From: Pseudomonadota bacterium
GTDB lineage: Bacteria > Pseudomonadota > Alphaproteobacteria > Puniceispirillales > Puniceispirillaceae
Direction of reading: 5' to 3'
Assembly (NCBI GenBank): GCA_027620495.1
Contig: JAQCEA010000017.1
Coordinates: 1-41,434 of the forward strand
Length of the DNA stretch: 41,434 bases
Shown in pieces: positions 17,077 to 24,840 of this stretch (positions are counted from its first letter, which is position 1; the number at the start of each line of letters is the position of its first letter). The position numbers were made by a program, and so were the translations under genes. Under the pieces are notes generated by a model that ran no database searches, had not been told where the DNA came from, and saw only the letters and a list, made by a program, of their open reading frames with translations.

Positions 17077-18285
17077 TTAATCGTTGCCAACGCCCCATCC
17101 CCAAAAGGCTTGACCTTGATTTTGCAAGAACCGGTTAATCACCATCTGATGAACCTCAGTGGCCCCATCAACAAGCAAAGCCTGCCGACCATATCGATAA
17201 ATCCATTCCAGAACCGTGTCTTTGGAATAGCCGCGCGCACCGCAAATCTGGATGGCATCGCTGGTCACGCGGTTCAATAATTGCGACACATGGATTTTGG
17301 CGATTGAAATATCCTGCCGGGCCTTTGATCCTTGTTCGATACGCCATGCGGCGCGCATCACCATGACCCGGCCAATTTCAATATCCATGGCCGCCTGCCC
17401 CAGCTTGATCTGGATTGATTCACGATCCGCCAGCTTGATGCCAAAGCCTTGGCGAATCGCCGCATAATCAGCCGCGATCGCTACCGCCCGCCGCGCCAAA
17501 CCAAGCCAGCGCATGCAATGTGTCAATCGGGCAAGGCCAAGGCGGATTTGTGTGACTTTCAACCCCTGCCCTTCACCCATCAGCATACGGTCATCATCAA
17601 GTGTCAGCCCATCAAATATGAGTTCGCAATGGCCACCATGTTCTTCTGGCCCCATGATGCCGATACGCCGTTCAATGCGCCAACCGGGATCATCACGATG
17701 GAACAGAAATGCGGTCAATCCGTTTCTGGCGTCACTGCCGGTTTTGGCAATCAAAATGAAATGACCGGCCTCTCCCGCACCGGTGATATACCATTTACGC
17801 CCATTGATTACCCACCGCCCGTTCTTTCGGGTTGCGGTCGTTTGGATCATCCCCGGGTCAGACCCGCCGCCCGGTGCAGGTTCGGTCATGGCAAAAGACG
17901 ACCGCACATCACCATCAATAATTGGTTGTAACCATCTGGCCTTTTGCTGCTGCGATGCCACTTTATTCAGAATATACATATTGCCGTCATCGGGGGCCGC
18001 ACAGTTAAACGCCACCGGGCCAAAAATTGATTGGTTCATGGCTTCATAGAGCACCGCCATACCCGTTGGGCCATACCCCATGCCGCCTTGGGCCTTTGGA
18101 ATTTGGGGCGCCCACAACCCGGCGGCTTTTACCTTGGCTCGCAAAGACTGCAATACCGCCATGTCAATATTGCCATAGGCATCATAATGCGCCGGATCAG
18201 CCTCTAGCGGAATGATTTCATCAGCCACGAATGAGTCTACCCGTTTTGCATCTGCCGCCAGTTCTGCAGTAATCGAAAAATCCAT
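17077..18285 (-). CDS. Acyl-CoA dehydrogenase, ACAD10/11 (LvaC-like) type
   Basis: This 402-residue flavoprotein has the acyl-CoA dehydrogenase order: an N-terminal helical domain, the FAD/substrate region FAMTEPAPGGGSDP and GRKWYITGAGEAGHF, and the C-terminal helical domain with QICGARGYSKDT and GATEVHQMVINRFL. The C-terminal pattern and length match the ACAD10/11 branch. In the levulinate pathway the homologue LvaC acts on 4-phosphoacyl-CoA made by a partner kinase. Here an APH-type kinase is divergently encoded at 19223, which supports that assignment over ordinary beta-oxidation. AAGGAA lies six bases before the ATG. Confidence 0.88.
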   Translation of the reverse strand: MDFSITAELAADAKRVDSFVADEIIPLEADPAHYDAYGNIDMAVLQSLRAKVKAAGLWAPQIPKAQGGMGYGPTGMAVLYEAMNQSIFGPVAFNCAAPDDGNMYILNKVASQQQKARWLQPIIDGDVRSSFAMTEPAPGGGSDPGMIQTTATRKNGRWVINGRKWYITGAGEAGHFILIAKTGSDARNGLTAFLFHRDDPGWRIERRIGIMGPEEHGGHCELIFDGLTLDDDRMLMGEGQGLKVTQIRLGLARLTHCMRWLGLARRAVAIAADYAAIRQGFGIKLADRESIQIKLGQAAMDIEIGRVMVMRAAWRIEQGSKARQDISIAKIHVSQLLNRVTSDAIQICGARGYSKDTVLEWIYRYGRQALLVDGATEVHQMVINRFLQNQGQAFWGWGVGND

Positions 18286-18321
18286 AAAGCGGTTCCTTGT
18301 TCCGTAAATATCCCGCCGCGC

Positions 18322-19056
18322 TTAAAGGCCAGCCGCCATCCCACCATCAATGGTCAATGTTTCGCCGGTCATATAGCTGTTTTGCGGGTCCAGTAAAAAA
18401 ATCAATGCGGCCGATAATTCCTCGATTGCAGCAAAGCGGCGCATTGGCACTTTTTTGGCCAGCCTCGCGCCTTCTTCACTTTGCAAAAAATCGCGGTTGA
18501 GGTCGGTCATAATATAGCCCGGGGCAAGGGCATTTACCCTGATATTGTCACGCGCAAGTTCCAGCGCCGCTGACCGCGTCATCTGGATCACGGCCGCCTT
18601 ACTGGCAGCGTAAATGCCGGTTTGTGGAAGCGGACGATGCCCCAAAACAGACGCAATATTCACAATAACACCGCCGCCAGCCGCCACCAGTGCTGGCACA
18701 CTGGCTTGCAACACCCATAAATTACCCAGCAAATTGGTATTGATGACATGTTTGGCATCATCCACCGCGCTGTTATGAAGGGGGGCCGTTGTCGTAACAC
18801 CCGCATTATTGATCACCGCGTTATATGATTTACCAGCCAAACCCGCACTTAGCGCGGCCGGGTCTGTTACATCAGCGATAACAAGGTCATGACCAGACCC
18901 AGGCAGGCTGTTGATCATATCGCCCAAAGCGGCTTGTTGGCGGCCAAGTGCCAGCACCTGCGCCCCGGCTGCGGCGACAATTTGGCAAAAACTGGCACCA
19001 AGACCGCGGCCGGCACCCGTAACCAAAATTGTCTGCCCTTCAAGCTTTTTCCCCAT
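18322..19056 (-). CDS. Short-chain dehydrogenase/reductase (LvaD-like context)
   Basis: This 244-residue classical SDR has TGAGRGLG (13-20), NNAG (83-86), catalytic S136, Y149 and K153 (YAASK) and the late PGYIMTD region. It is an NAD(P)-dependent alcohol/ketone oxidoreductase. The ATG at 19056 is chosen because AAGGGA lies six bases upstream; the longer start at 19092 has no ribosome site and adds 12 unlike residues. It is first in the minus-strand run. In a 4-hydroxy/4-oxoacyl pathway it would interconvert the 4-oxo and 4-hydroxy forms, but 3-hydroxyacyl-CoA oxidation is equally possible. Confidence 0.87.
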   Translation of the reverse strand: MGKKLEGQTILVTGAGRGLGASFCQIVAAAGAQVLALGRQQAALGDMINSLPGSGHDLVIADVTDPAALSAGLAGKSYNAVINNAGVTTTAPLHNSAVDDAKHVINTNLLGNLWVLQASVPALVAAGGGVIVNIASVLGHRPLPQTGIYAASKAAVIQMTRSAALELARDNIRVNALAPGYIMTDLNRDFLQSEEGARLAKKVPMRRFAAIEELSAALIFLLDPQNSYMTGETLTIDGGMAAGL

Positions 19057-19098
19057 GAGCGATCCCTTTTTAGACATCAGCCATTGTTTCATTTGCGC

Positions 19099-19115
19099 AA
19101 TATGATTGTCATATT
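19099..19115. promoter_or_regulatory. 17-bp perfect inverted repeat in the divergent SDR/kinase promoter region
   Basis: AATATGA-TTG-TCATATT is a perfect 7-bp inverted repeat with a 3-base centre. It lies 43 bases before the SDR start and 107 bases before the kinase start. Its form and place fit an operator for a dimeric TetR-, GntR- or LysR-type regulator controlling both directions. No dedicated regulator gene is adjacent. Confidence 0.55.
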
Positions 19116-19222
19116 AGACTAGGCGAAAGCAATAGCCACACAAAACCGAAATTTGTAATCAACTGCGCGCCAATTTTTCTTCCTTATGACCAATCACGCA
19201 AGCCCAGCCAGCAGGGAAATGA

Positions 19223-20266
19223 ATGACAAAAGATACTACTGATGCCGCTGATTTGCTGGTGCAACTGGCCCCATGGCTGGCCCAATATGCGCCAGAAATT
19301 GGCCAAGCTGTCGAGCTGACGAAATTTTCTGTCGGGCAGTCTAACCCGACCTATGAGCTGGCCACTGAACAAGGCCATTATGTTTTGCGCGCACAACCAG
19401 CTGGCGTTTTATTGAAATCTGCACATGCGGTCGATCGTGAATTCCGGGTGATGGCCGCGCTTGATGGCACCGCGGTGCCAGTACCCAAAATGATTGCAGA
19501 ATGCCGTGACAGTGATGTCATTGGCAGAAAATTTTTCGTCATGGAAAAAATGGCGGGCCAAGCCGTCTTTGACCCTGCACTTGCCGATTACACCGCCGCC
19601 GACCGGACCCAGCTCTATCACAACCAAACCGATATATTAGCGGCGTTGGCAACGCTTGACCCAGTCGCCATTGGGCTGGATGGTTTTGGCAAACCAGCTG
19701 GATATATGGAACGCCAATTTGCCACATGGACGCGGCAATATCGTGCCAGCCAGACCGAGGATCTGGCTGATATGGAATTTTTGATCACACATCTTGATGA
19801 GGCTTTGGAAGGGGCCTTGCCGGGGTTCTGTGTCATCCATGGTGATTTCCGGCTTGATAATATGTTGCTCCAAAATGGCACTGATATTGAGGCATTAATT
19901 GACTGGGAACTCAGCACCTTAGGGCCAGCTTTTGTCGATCTATCCTATTGGTGCGCGATGCTGCGCATGGATCATGACTGGCCAATTGGCGGGCTTGGTG
20001 GGGTTGATCGGGCCGCTCTTGGCATTCCGGCAGAAGATGATCTTGTCCGCCGATTTTGTCATCAGACCGGCTATGACAAACCGGCAAACTGGGACGCGCT
20101 GATTGCCTTTCAATGTTTTCGTTTTGCCGCGATCCTGCAAGGCGTTCTAAAACGCCATCTTGATGGCAATGCCTCGGCCAGCAATGCGGCATCAGTTGGC
20201 AGTCAAGCCGCGCCTATGGCTATTTTGGGCGCGCGTATATTGCGCGGTTATCTTGACGCAAATTAG
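19223..20266 (+). CDS. APH-family kinase (ACAD10/11 N-terminal-domain type, LvaA-like)
   Basis: This 347-residue aminoglycoside-phosphotransferase-fold protein has the catalytic loop HGDFRLDN (206-213) and the metal-binding aspartate D227 in IDWELSTLGP. The N-terminal lobe motif FSVGQSNPTYEL and the lysine-free LRAQPAGVLLKSAHAVDRE region are typical of the group fused to acyl-CoA dehydrogenase in human ACAD10/11. In the Lva pathway the separate homologue LvaA phosphorylates the 4-hydroxyl of a 4-hydroxyacyl-CoA. The divergent ACAD, SDR and ligase support this reading over drug resistance. AGGGA stands five bases before the ATG. Confidence 0.87.
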   Translation: MTKDTTDAADLLVQLAPWLAQYAPEIGQAVELTKFSVGQSNPTYELATEQGHYVLRAQPAGVLLKSAHAVDREFRVMAALDGTAVPVPKMIAECRDSDVIGRKFFVMEKMAGQAVFDPALADYTAADRTQLYHNQTDILAALATLDPVAIGLDGFGKPAGYMERQFATWTRQYRASQTEDLADMEFLITHLDEALEGALPGFCVIHGDFRLDNMLLQNGTDIEALIDWELSTLGPAFVDLSYWCAMLRMDHDWPIGGLGGVDRAALGIPAEDDLVRRFCHQTGYDKPANWDALIAFQCFRFAAILQGVLKRHLDGNASASNAASVGSQAAPMAILGARILRGYLDAN

Positions 20267-20276
20267 TTTGGTGAAA

Positions 20277-21113
20277 TCAGCGGCCAGCCATCCAGCGATG
20301 CAGCTTTGCGCCTTCTGCGTTCTGGCCGTCGCATAGCCAATCAACAAGGCTGAAGTGATGCGCACCGCCAGCTATATGAAACCGCACATCATCGCCGCGC
20401 CGCAGCAACGCTTCTGCCATAATCCATGATTGGTCAATCCAACCAGATGGTTCAGCCCCACCGGCGCTGATATAATATGACGGGCCTGATGCCGGCATCT
20501 GTTTTAAACAATCCCAACGATCTGCCTCATCGGCTGATAATCTGACATCCGCATTGACAGATAATTCACAAACCACACTGGTTTCATAAATTCCGGACAA
20601 AGCCACCACCCCCGATAGCCGGTCTTTCAGCGTTGGATGATGCGATAGATGCATCGCCATATGCGCGCCAGCCGAATGCCCCATCAAGATAAACCGCCGC
20701 AGCTTTCTATGTGCATCCACATGCGCGACAATCGCCGCCATACCATCATTTAGACAGGCGATGATTTCGCTCAGCGTAACTTCTGGACATAACGGGTAAT
20801 TCACATTGACAATGCCAAATCCAGCGCCCGCCAGATCAGCCATGTGATGCATCATCGCCGATTTATCCAGCGCCCGCCAATAACCGCCATGAATATTGAT
20901 AATGACCGGCAGTGCGACATCTCGCGGCGCATAGTCAAACCGCATCAGCTTGTGCGCGCCATAGGCAATGTCAAAAACGCCGCCAAGTTCGGCTTGTCGG
21001 CGCAATGACTCTTCGGCCCATCCATTAAGCCAGCTTTCAGCCGCATCCCCCACCGCCAGACGCGGGTTAAATTGCGATTCGATGCCATGGTCCGTCCAAT
21101 CACGCCAGCTCAT
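20277..21113 (-). CDS. Alpha/beta hydrolase, kynurenine formamidase-like
   Basis: This 278-residue protein has the HGGYW oxyanion-hole motif (75-79), the nucleophile elbow GHSAG with S147, and a late histidine in GGAHHFSLVDW. This is the alpha/beta-hydrolase group that contains arylformamidases and small esterases. The substrate is not known. The ATG at 21113 overlaps the stop of the molybdoenzyme gene as ATGA, implying translational coupling. The longer frame upstream is arginine/cysteine-rich sequence inside that gene and is rejected. It ends 10 bases from the convergent kinase stop. Confidence 0.82.
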   Translation of the reverse strand: MSWRDWTDHGIESQFNPRLAVGDAAESWLNGWAEESLRRQAELGGVFDIAYGAHKLMRFDYAPRDVALPVIINIHGGYWRALDKSAMMHHMADLAGAGFGIVNVNYPLCPEVTLSEIIACLNDGMAAIVAHVDAHRKLRRFILMGHSAGAHMAMHLSHHPTLKDRLSGVVALSGIYETSVVCELSVNADVRLSADEADRWDCLKQMPASGPSYYISAGGAEPSGWIDQSWIMAEALLRRGDDVRFHIAGGAHHFSLVDWLCDGQNAEGAKLHRWMAGR

Positions 21114-23446
21114 GACGTGCGCGGCCTGGTTGGGGCGGGGCCAGACGGCACAATATCGGGCGCGGTGAACGCCGTCACCACGACCGGTGCACCGGCCCAT
21201 GGTTCAATCTCGACAAGACAGGAATGCGCCGCTGGCCCCTGTGCCAGCGATGAAGTACCCCGATCGGGGGTCAACACATTTGGGTTGCCATGTTTGCAAT
21301 CAACACCACTGTCGCCGGTAATGTCTGGGTCAAACCAAGCCCCGGTGGACATCATCAACACCCCCGGCATGATATCTTGGATCACCCGCGCACCGCATAA
21401 GCAGGCACCGCGCTGGTTAAACACCCGCACAATGGCACCATCAACAATGCCGCGCGTCGCCGCATCTTCAGCATTGATCAGCAATGGTTCATGCCCGTTA
21501 ATTTTTGTCGCGCGGCTGATACTGCCATGATCAAGTTGCGAATGTAATTTATTGGCTGGTTGCGCGCATAAGAGGTGAAGCTGGGCACTGTGCTGTCTCG
21601 CACCCAGCCATTCTGGCGGTGTCAGCCAGCTTGGATGTGGGGGGCAATCGTCATAACCAAACCCGGCAACCTGTTCTGAATAGATTTCGATTTTGCCAGA
21701 TGGCGTATCAAGTTTGTTGACGATTGGATCAGCCCGGAATTTATCCAAAATGACCGCTGGTTCGCCAAGTTCGTCAATTTTAAACCAGCCCCGCTCTAGA
21801 AAGGCATCATAGGATGGCAATTCATGGCCAAATGCAGACATTGATTGGCGAGTAACATCATACATCCAGCGCTGCCATGCGCAGGCGTCACGCCCTTCGG
21901 TAAATTTGTCCTCGACGCCCATCACGCGCCCAATGCCGCGCAAAATGTCAAAATCATCGCGGGCGCTACCGACGGGTGCTTGTGCCTGCCGCATTGCCAC
22001 AAAATAATTATCGCGCGGTGACATCGCGATATCAGATCGTTCAAGCGTGGTCGTTGTCGGCAGCACAATATCAGCATGTTTTGTCGACGCGTTCCAGCAC
22101 CAGTCATTAACGATCACCGTGTCCGGTTTCTGCCAGACACGACGTAGTCGCCGCAAATCTTGATGATGATGAAACGGGTTACCACCAGCCCAATAGATGA
22201 TCTTGATATCTGGATATTGATAGGTCGCGCCATTATAGGTGAAATCGGCGCCCGGATATTCCAACATATCGGCAATCCGTGCCACCGGGATAAAGCTGTT
22301 GACCGGATTGCGGCCTTGCGGCAGATCGGCAATCGGCATATTGCGCTGAAAATTATTGCCAACGGTATTTGTTGCCGAATAACCAAACCCAAAACCGCCA
22401 CCTGGCAAGCCAATTTGCCCAAGCATCGCCGCCAGCACAATTCCCGCCCAGAATGGCTGTTCTCCATGGGCTTGGCGGGTCAATGACCAGCTTAATGATA
22501 GCATGGTACGATGCGATGCCATCTGGACTGCCAAATGGCAAATATGATCGGCTGATATATCGCAAATTGCCGCCGCCCACTGCGCGGTTTTGGCAACACC
22601 ATCATGCGTGCCGCGCAGATAGTCAGAAAATTTGTCAAAGCCAACTGTATAGCGATCTAGGAAATTCGCATCATACAGCTGCTTGTCCATCAATTCATAA
22701 CAAAGCGCGATGATCAGAGCGGTATCAGTGTTTGGCCGAATGGTCAGCCATGTGGCGTCTACATCATCATCCATGTCACTTTTTAGTGGTGATATGGAAA
22801 TAAATTTAACGCCATTTTTATGCGCGGCCAAAATTGAATCACGCTGTATGTGGCGTCCAACACCGCCCTGACCAATCTGTCCGTTTTTCAGCGGCACCCC
22901 GCCAAAGGCCACAAATAATTCGGTATTGGCAATGACCGAGGCCCAGCTTGTCTGGTTATAGGTGTAATTTCTAAAATCGCCGATCACATGCGGCATCATC
23001 ACTTCAGCCGCGGCAAAACTATAAGTGTTGACTGATTTTGTATAACCGCCAATCACATTCAAAAATCTGTGAATTTGGCTTTGTGCATGATGAAATCTGC
23101 CAGCACTGGCCCAGCCATAGGACCCGGCATAAATAGCCTGATTGCCATGCGCATCAATGACCCGTTGCAATTCGTCACCAACCAACTGGCTGGCGGTGTC
23201 CCAGTCAATCGCGACGAACCGGTCAGACCCGCGTTTTTCTGTTTGGCGATTGCCGGGGCCACCTTCTAGCCAGCTTTGTCGGACCATTGGCTGGGTGATA
23301 CGAGTTTCATGATCAAGCACATCTAGAATGCCCTGACCGATCGTGGTTGGTTCTGCATCATCTTCAAATGGCGTCAACGCGGTCACTTTGCCATTTTCAG
23401 TTTTATAGTGATAGGTACCCCAATGCGTGCTTGTCAGCTGCATCAT
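21110..23446 (-). CDS. Molybdopterin S/N-oxide reductase, BisC/TorZ/DMSO reductase type
   Basis: This 778-residue bis-MGD molybdoenzyme belongs to the DMSO-reductase family. The N-terminus TSTHWGTY is the family form without a 4Fe-4S cysteine cluster. GSYGWASAGRFHH holds S114, the expected molybdenum ligand of S/N-oxide reductases. Further matches are LFVAFGGVPLKN, AGGNPFHHHQDL, and the C-terminal dinucleotide-binding part GHEPLLINAEDA to VKHGNPN-like GNPNVLTPDRG. No Tat or Sec signal is present, so it is probably cytoplasmic like biotin sulfoxide reductase BisC. Methionine sulfoxide, biotin sulfoxide, DMSO or TMAO are possible substrates. It is coupled to the downstream hydrolase. Confidence 0.87.
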   Translation of the reverse strand: MMQLTSTHWGTYHYKTENGKVTALTPFEDDAEPTTIGQGILDVLDHETRITQPMVRQSWLEGGPGNRQTEKRGSDRFVAIDWDTASQLVGDELQRVIDAHGNQAIYAGSYGWASAGRFHHAQSQIHRFLNVIGGYTKSVNTYSFAAAEVMMPHVIGDFRNYTYNQTSWASVIANTELFVAFGGVPLKNGQIGQGGVGRHIQRDSILAAHKNGVKFISISPLKSDMDDDVDATWLTIRPNTDTALIIALCYELMDKQLYDANFLDRYTVGFDKFSDYLRGTHDGVAKTAQWAAAICDISADHICHLAVQMASHRTMLSLSWSLTRQAHGEQPFWAGIVLAAMLGQIGLPGGGFGFGYSATNTVGNNFQRNMPIADLPQGRNPVNSFIPVARIADMLEYPGADFTYNGATYQYPDIKIIYWAGGNPFHHHQDLRRLRRVWQKPDTVIVNDWCWNASTKHADIVLPTTTTLERSDIAMSPRDNYFVAMRQAQAPVGSARDDFDILRGIGRVMGVEDKFTEGRDACAWQRWMYDVTRQSMSAFGHELPSYDAFLERGWFKIDELGEPAVILDKFRADPIVNKLDTPSGKIEIYSEQVAGFGYDDCPPHPSWLTPPEWLGARQHSAQLHLLCAQPANKLHSQLDHGSISRATKINGHEPLLINAEDAATRGIVDGAIVRVFNQRGACLCGARVIQDIMPGVLMMSTGAWFDPDITGDSGVDCKHGNPNVLTPDRGTSSLAQGPAAHSCLVEIEPWAGAPVVVTAFTAPDIVPSGPAPTRPRTS

Positions 23447-23624
23447 TATCGCTCATATCATTGCCGTTGCCGCATCTATTCATACATAGTTTTCAATGCC
23501 CCGCCAGCCATTTTTGATACCGCTTTAGGGTTGCCAAACAAAGGCGGCATTTCCTACTATTTCAACAGATGCTCCTGATAGACAGACAGGCGCTTTTCCC
23601 TAGGTTTAAAAGGTGTGACACGTC

Positions 23625-24431
23625 ATGCAAAATGATCTGCCTGTTTATGAACTCTACGCCATCCGCTATGCCATGCGCGACGCCAACAGAAATGAACATT
23701 TTATTGGTGGTGATCCGCATGACGGGCCAATGCCGATGGACTATTTTGTCTGGTTGGCCCGATGCGGTGCGCATAATGTGGTGATTGATACGGGATTTAC
23801 CGAAGCGGTCGCAACACGTCGCGGGCGACAGTTTTTACATTGCCCGATTGACATATTGGCGGCACTTAGTGTGGCCGCAGATGCGGTCCAAGATGTCATT
23901 CTCACCCATCTTCATTATGACCATTCCGGGCATTTTGATCGGTTTGCCAATGCCAGCTTTCATCTGCAGGAAAAAGAATTGCATTTTGCCACGGGAAAAT
24001 ATATGCGGCACCCGCGCATGTCCTATTCATTTGAGGTTGATGATGTGTGCGGCATTGTGCGGATGAATTACAAACAACGTGTGATGTTTTATGATGGTGA
24101 TGACAATTTATGCCCGGGCATAAGGTTGCACCGCACCGGCGGCCATTCGGCTGGACTGCAATTTGTGTCGGTGCATACCAAACGTGGCTGGGTCGTTTTG
24201 GCCTCTGATGCCGCGCATTTTTATGAAAATATGGATAGCGGCCGGCCCTTTACCATTGCCTATCATGTTGGTGAAATGCTGGAGAGTTTTGACAGGCTGC
24301 GCAAAGTGGCACCAAGCCGCGATCATATTATTCCGGGTCATGACCCGTTGGTGATGCAGCTTTATCCTGCGGTAGATGGTTTTGATGGCAAGGTGGCACA
24401 ATTGGACGTGCCACCGGTTAAGCTATCCTAG
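23625..24431 (+). CDS. Metallo-beta-lactamase-fold hydrolase, N-acyl-homoserine/gamma-lactone lactonase type
   Basis: This 268-residue protein carries the zinc motif THLHYDH (H95, H97, D99, H100), then a histidine in RTGGHSAG, an aspartate in ASDAAH and the last histidine in IIPGHDP. This layout is that of the AttM/BlcC-AiiA lactonase group. BlcC opens gamma-butyrolactone to 4-hydroxybutyrate and also hydrolyses acyl-homoserine lactones. The nearby 4-hydroxyacyl-CoA pathway genes make a gamma-lactone a reasonable substrate, but quorum quenching is not excluded. It is transcribed alone, divergently from the molybdoenzyme, with AAGGTG about 10 bases before the ATG. Confidence 0.82.
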   Translation: MQNDLPVYELYAIRYAMRDANRNEHFIGGDPHDGPMPMDYFVWLARCGAHNVVIDTGFTEAVATRRGRQFLHCPIDILAALSVAADAVQDVILTHLHYDHSGHFDRFANASFHLQEKELHFATGKYMRHPRMSYSFEVDDVCGIVRMNYKQRVMFYDGDDNLCPGIRLHRTGGHSAGLQFVSVHTKRGWVVLASDAAHFYENMDSGRPFTIAYHVGEMLESFDRLRKVAPSRDHIIPGHDPLVMQLYPAVDGFDGKVAQLDVPPVKLS

Positions 24432-24446
24432 CACCGCTAGCATGCC

Positions 24447-24800
24447 CTATGTGCGGCTGTCCCAATATTCATTGCCGTAATCATGCAATATTTCTTCACC
24501 TGATTTGATTACAGACGTTGCGGTAAACCGAATAAAGCGGTTGTCATCATCGTCAATCTGCCATTCGGCATTTGCCGGGGCACCATGATTATAAATCATG
24601 CCGCATCCAAGCACGCATAAATAATCATCTTTATTGTCCGGGCTGGTAAATAAATAGTCATTCAGCCGGTTAATTTCCTGAAGATCATCATCATCAATCA
24701 CCAGATAGGCACAGCGTTCAATCACATCGCCGGGCGCAAAATCGATACAGGCAAACACGCCAAGTCCGTGAAGTGCCGATTCTTTAACAATGATTTTCAT
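24447..24800 (-). CDS. Short stand-alone SET-domain protein
   Basis: This 117-residue protein is almost only a SET core. It has MKIIVKESALHGLGVFA at the N-terminus (SAM-binding start), YNHGAPANAEW (the conserved NH pair) and GEEILHDYGNEYW with the catalytic-type tyrosine. SET proteins methylate lysines, but bacterial stand-alone ones have few known targets. The pre- and post-SET elements are missing. The ATG at 24800 is chosen because the SET domain starts there; the frame upstream is low-similarity sequence overlapping the end of the neighbour. It follows the sugar-acid dehydratase by 40 bases on the same strand. Confidence 0.78.
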   Translation of the reverse strand: MKIIVKESALHGLGVFACIDFAPGDVIERCAYLVIDDDDLQEINRLNDYLFTSPDNKDDYLCVLGCGMIYNHGAPANAEWQIDDDDNRFIRFTATSVIKSGEEILHDYGNEYWDSRT

Positions 24801-24840
24801 ACAGATCAGGTTCCAAAAATATAACGCATTACCGGTCAGT

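Noticed and set aside
19223-20266. Aminoglycoside resistance for the APH-fold protein
   Set aside because: The neighbouring ACAD, SDR and ligase and the ACAD10/11-like sequence point to acyl-CoA metabolism.
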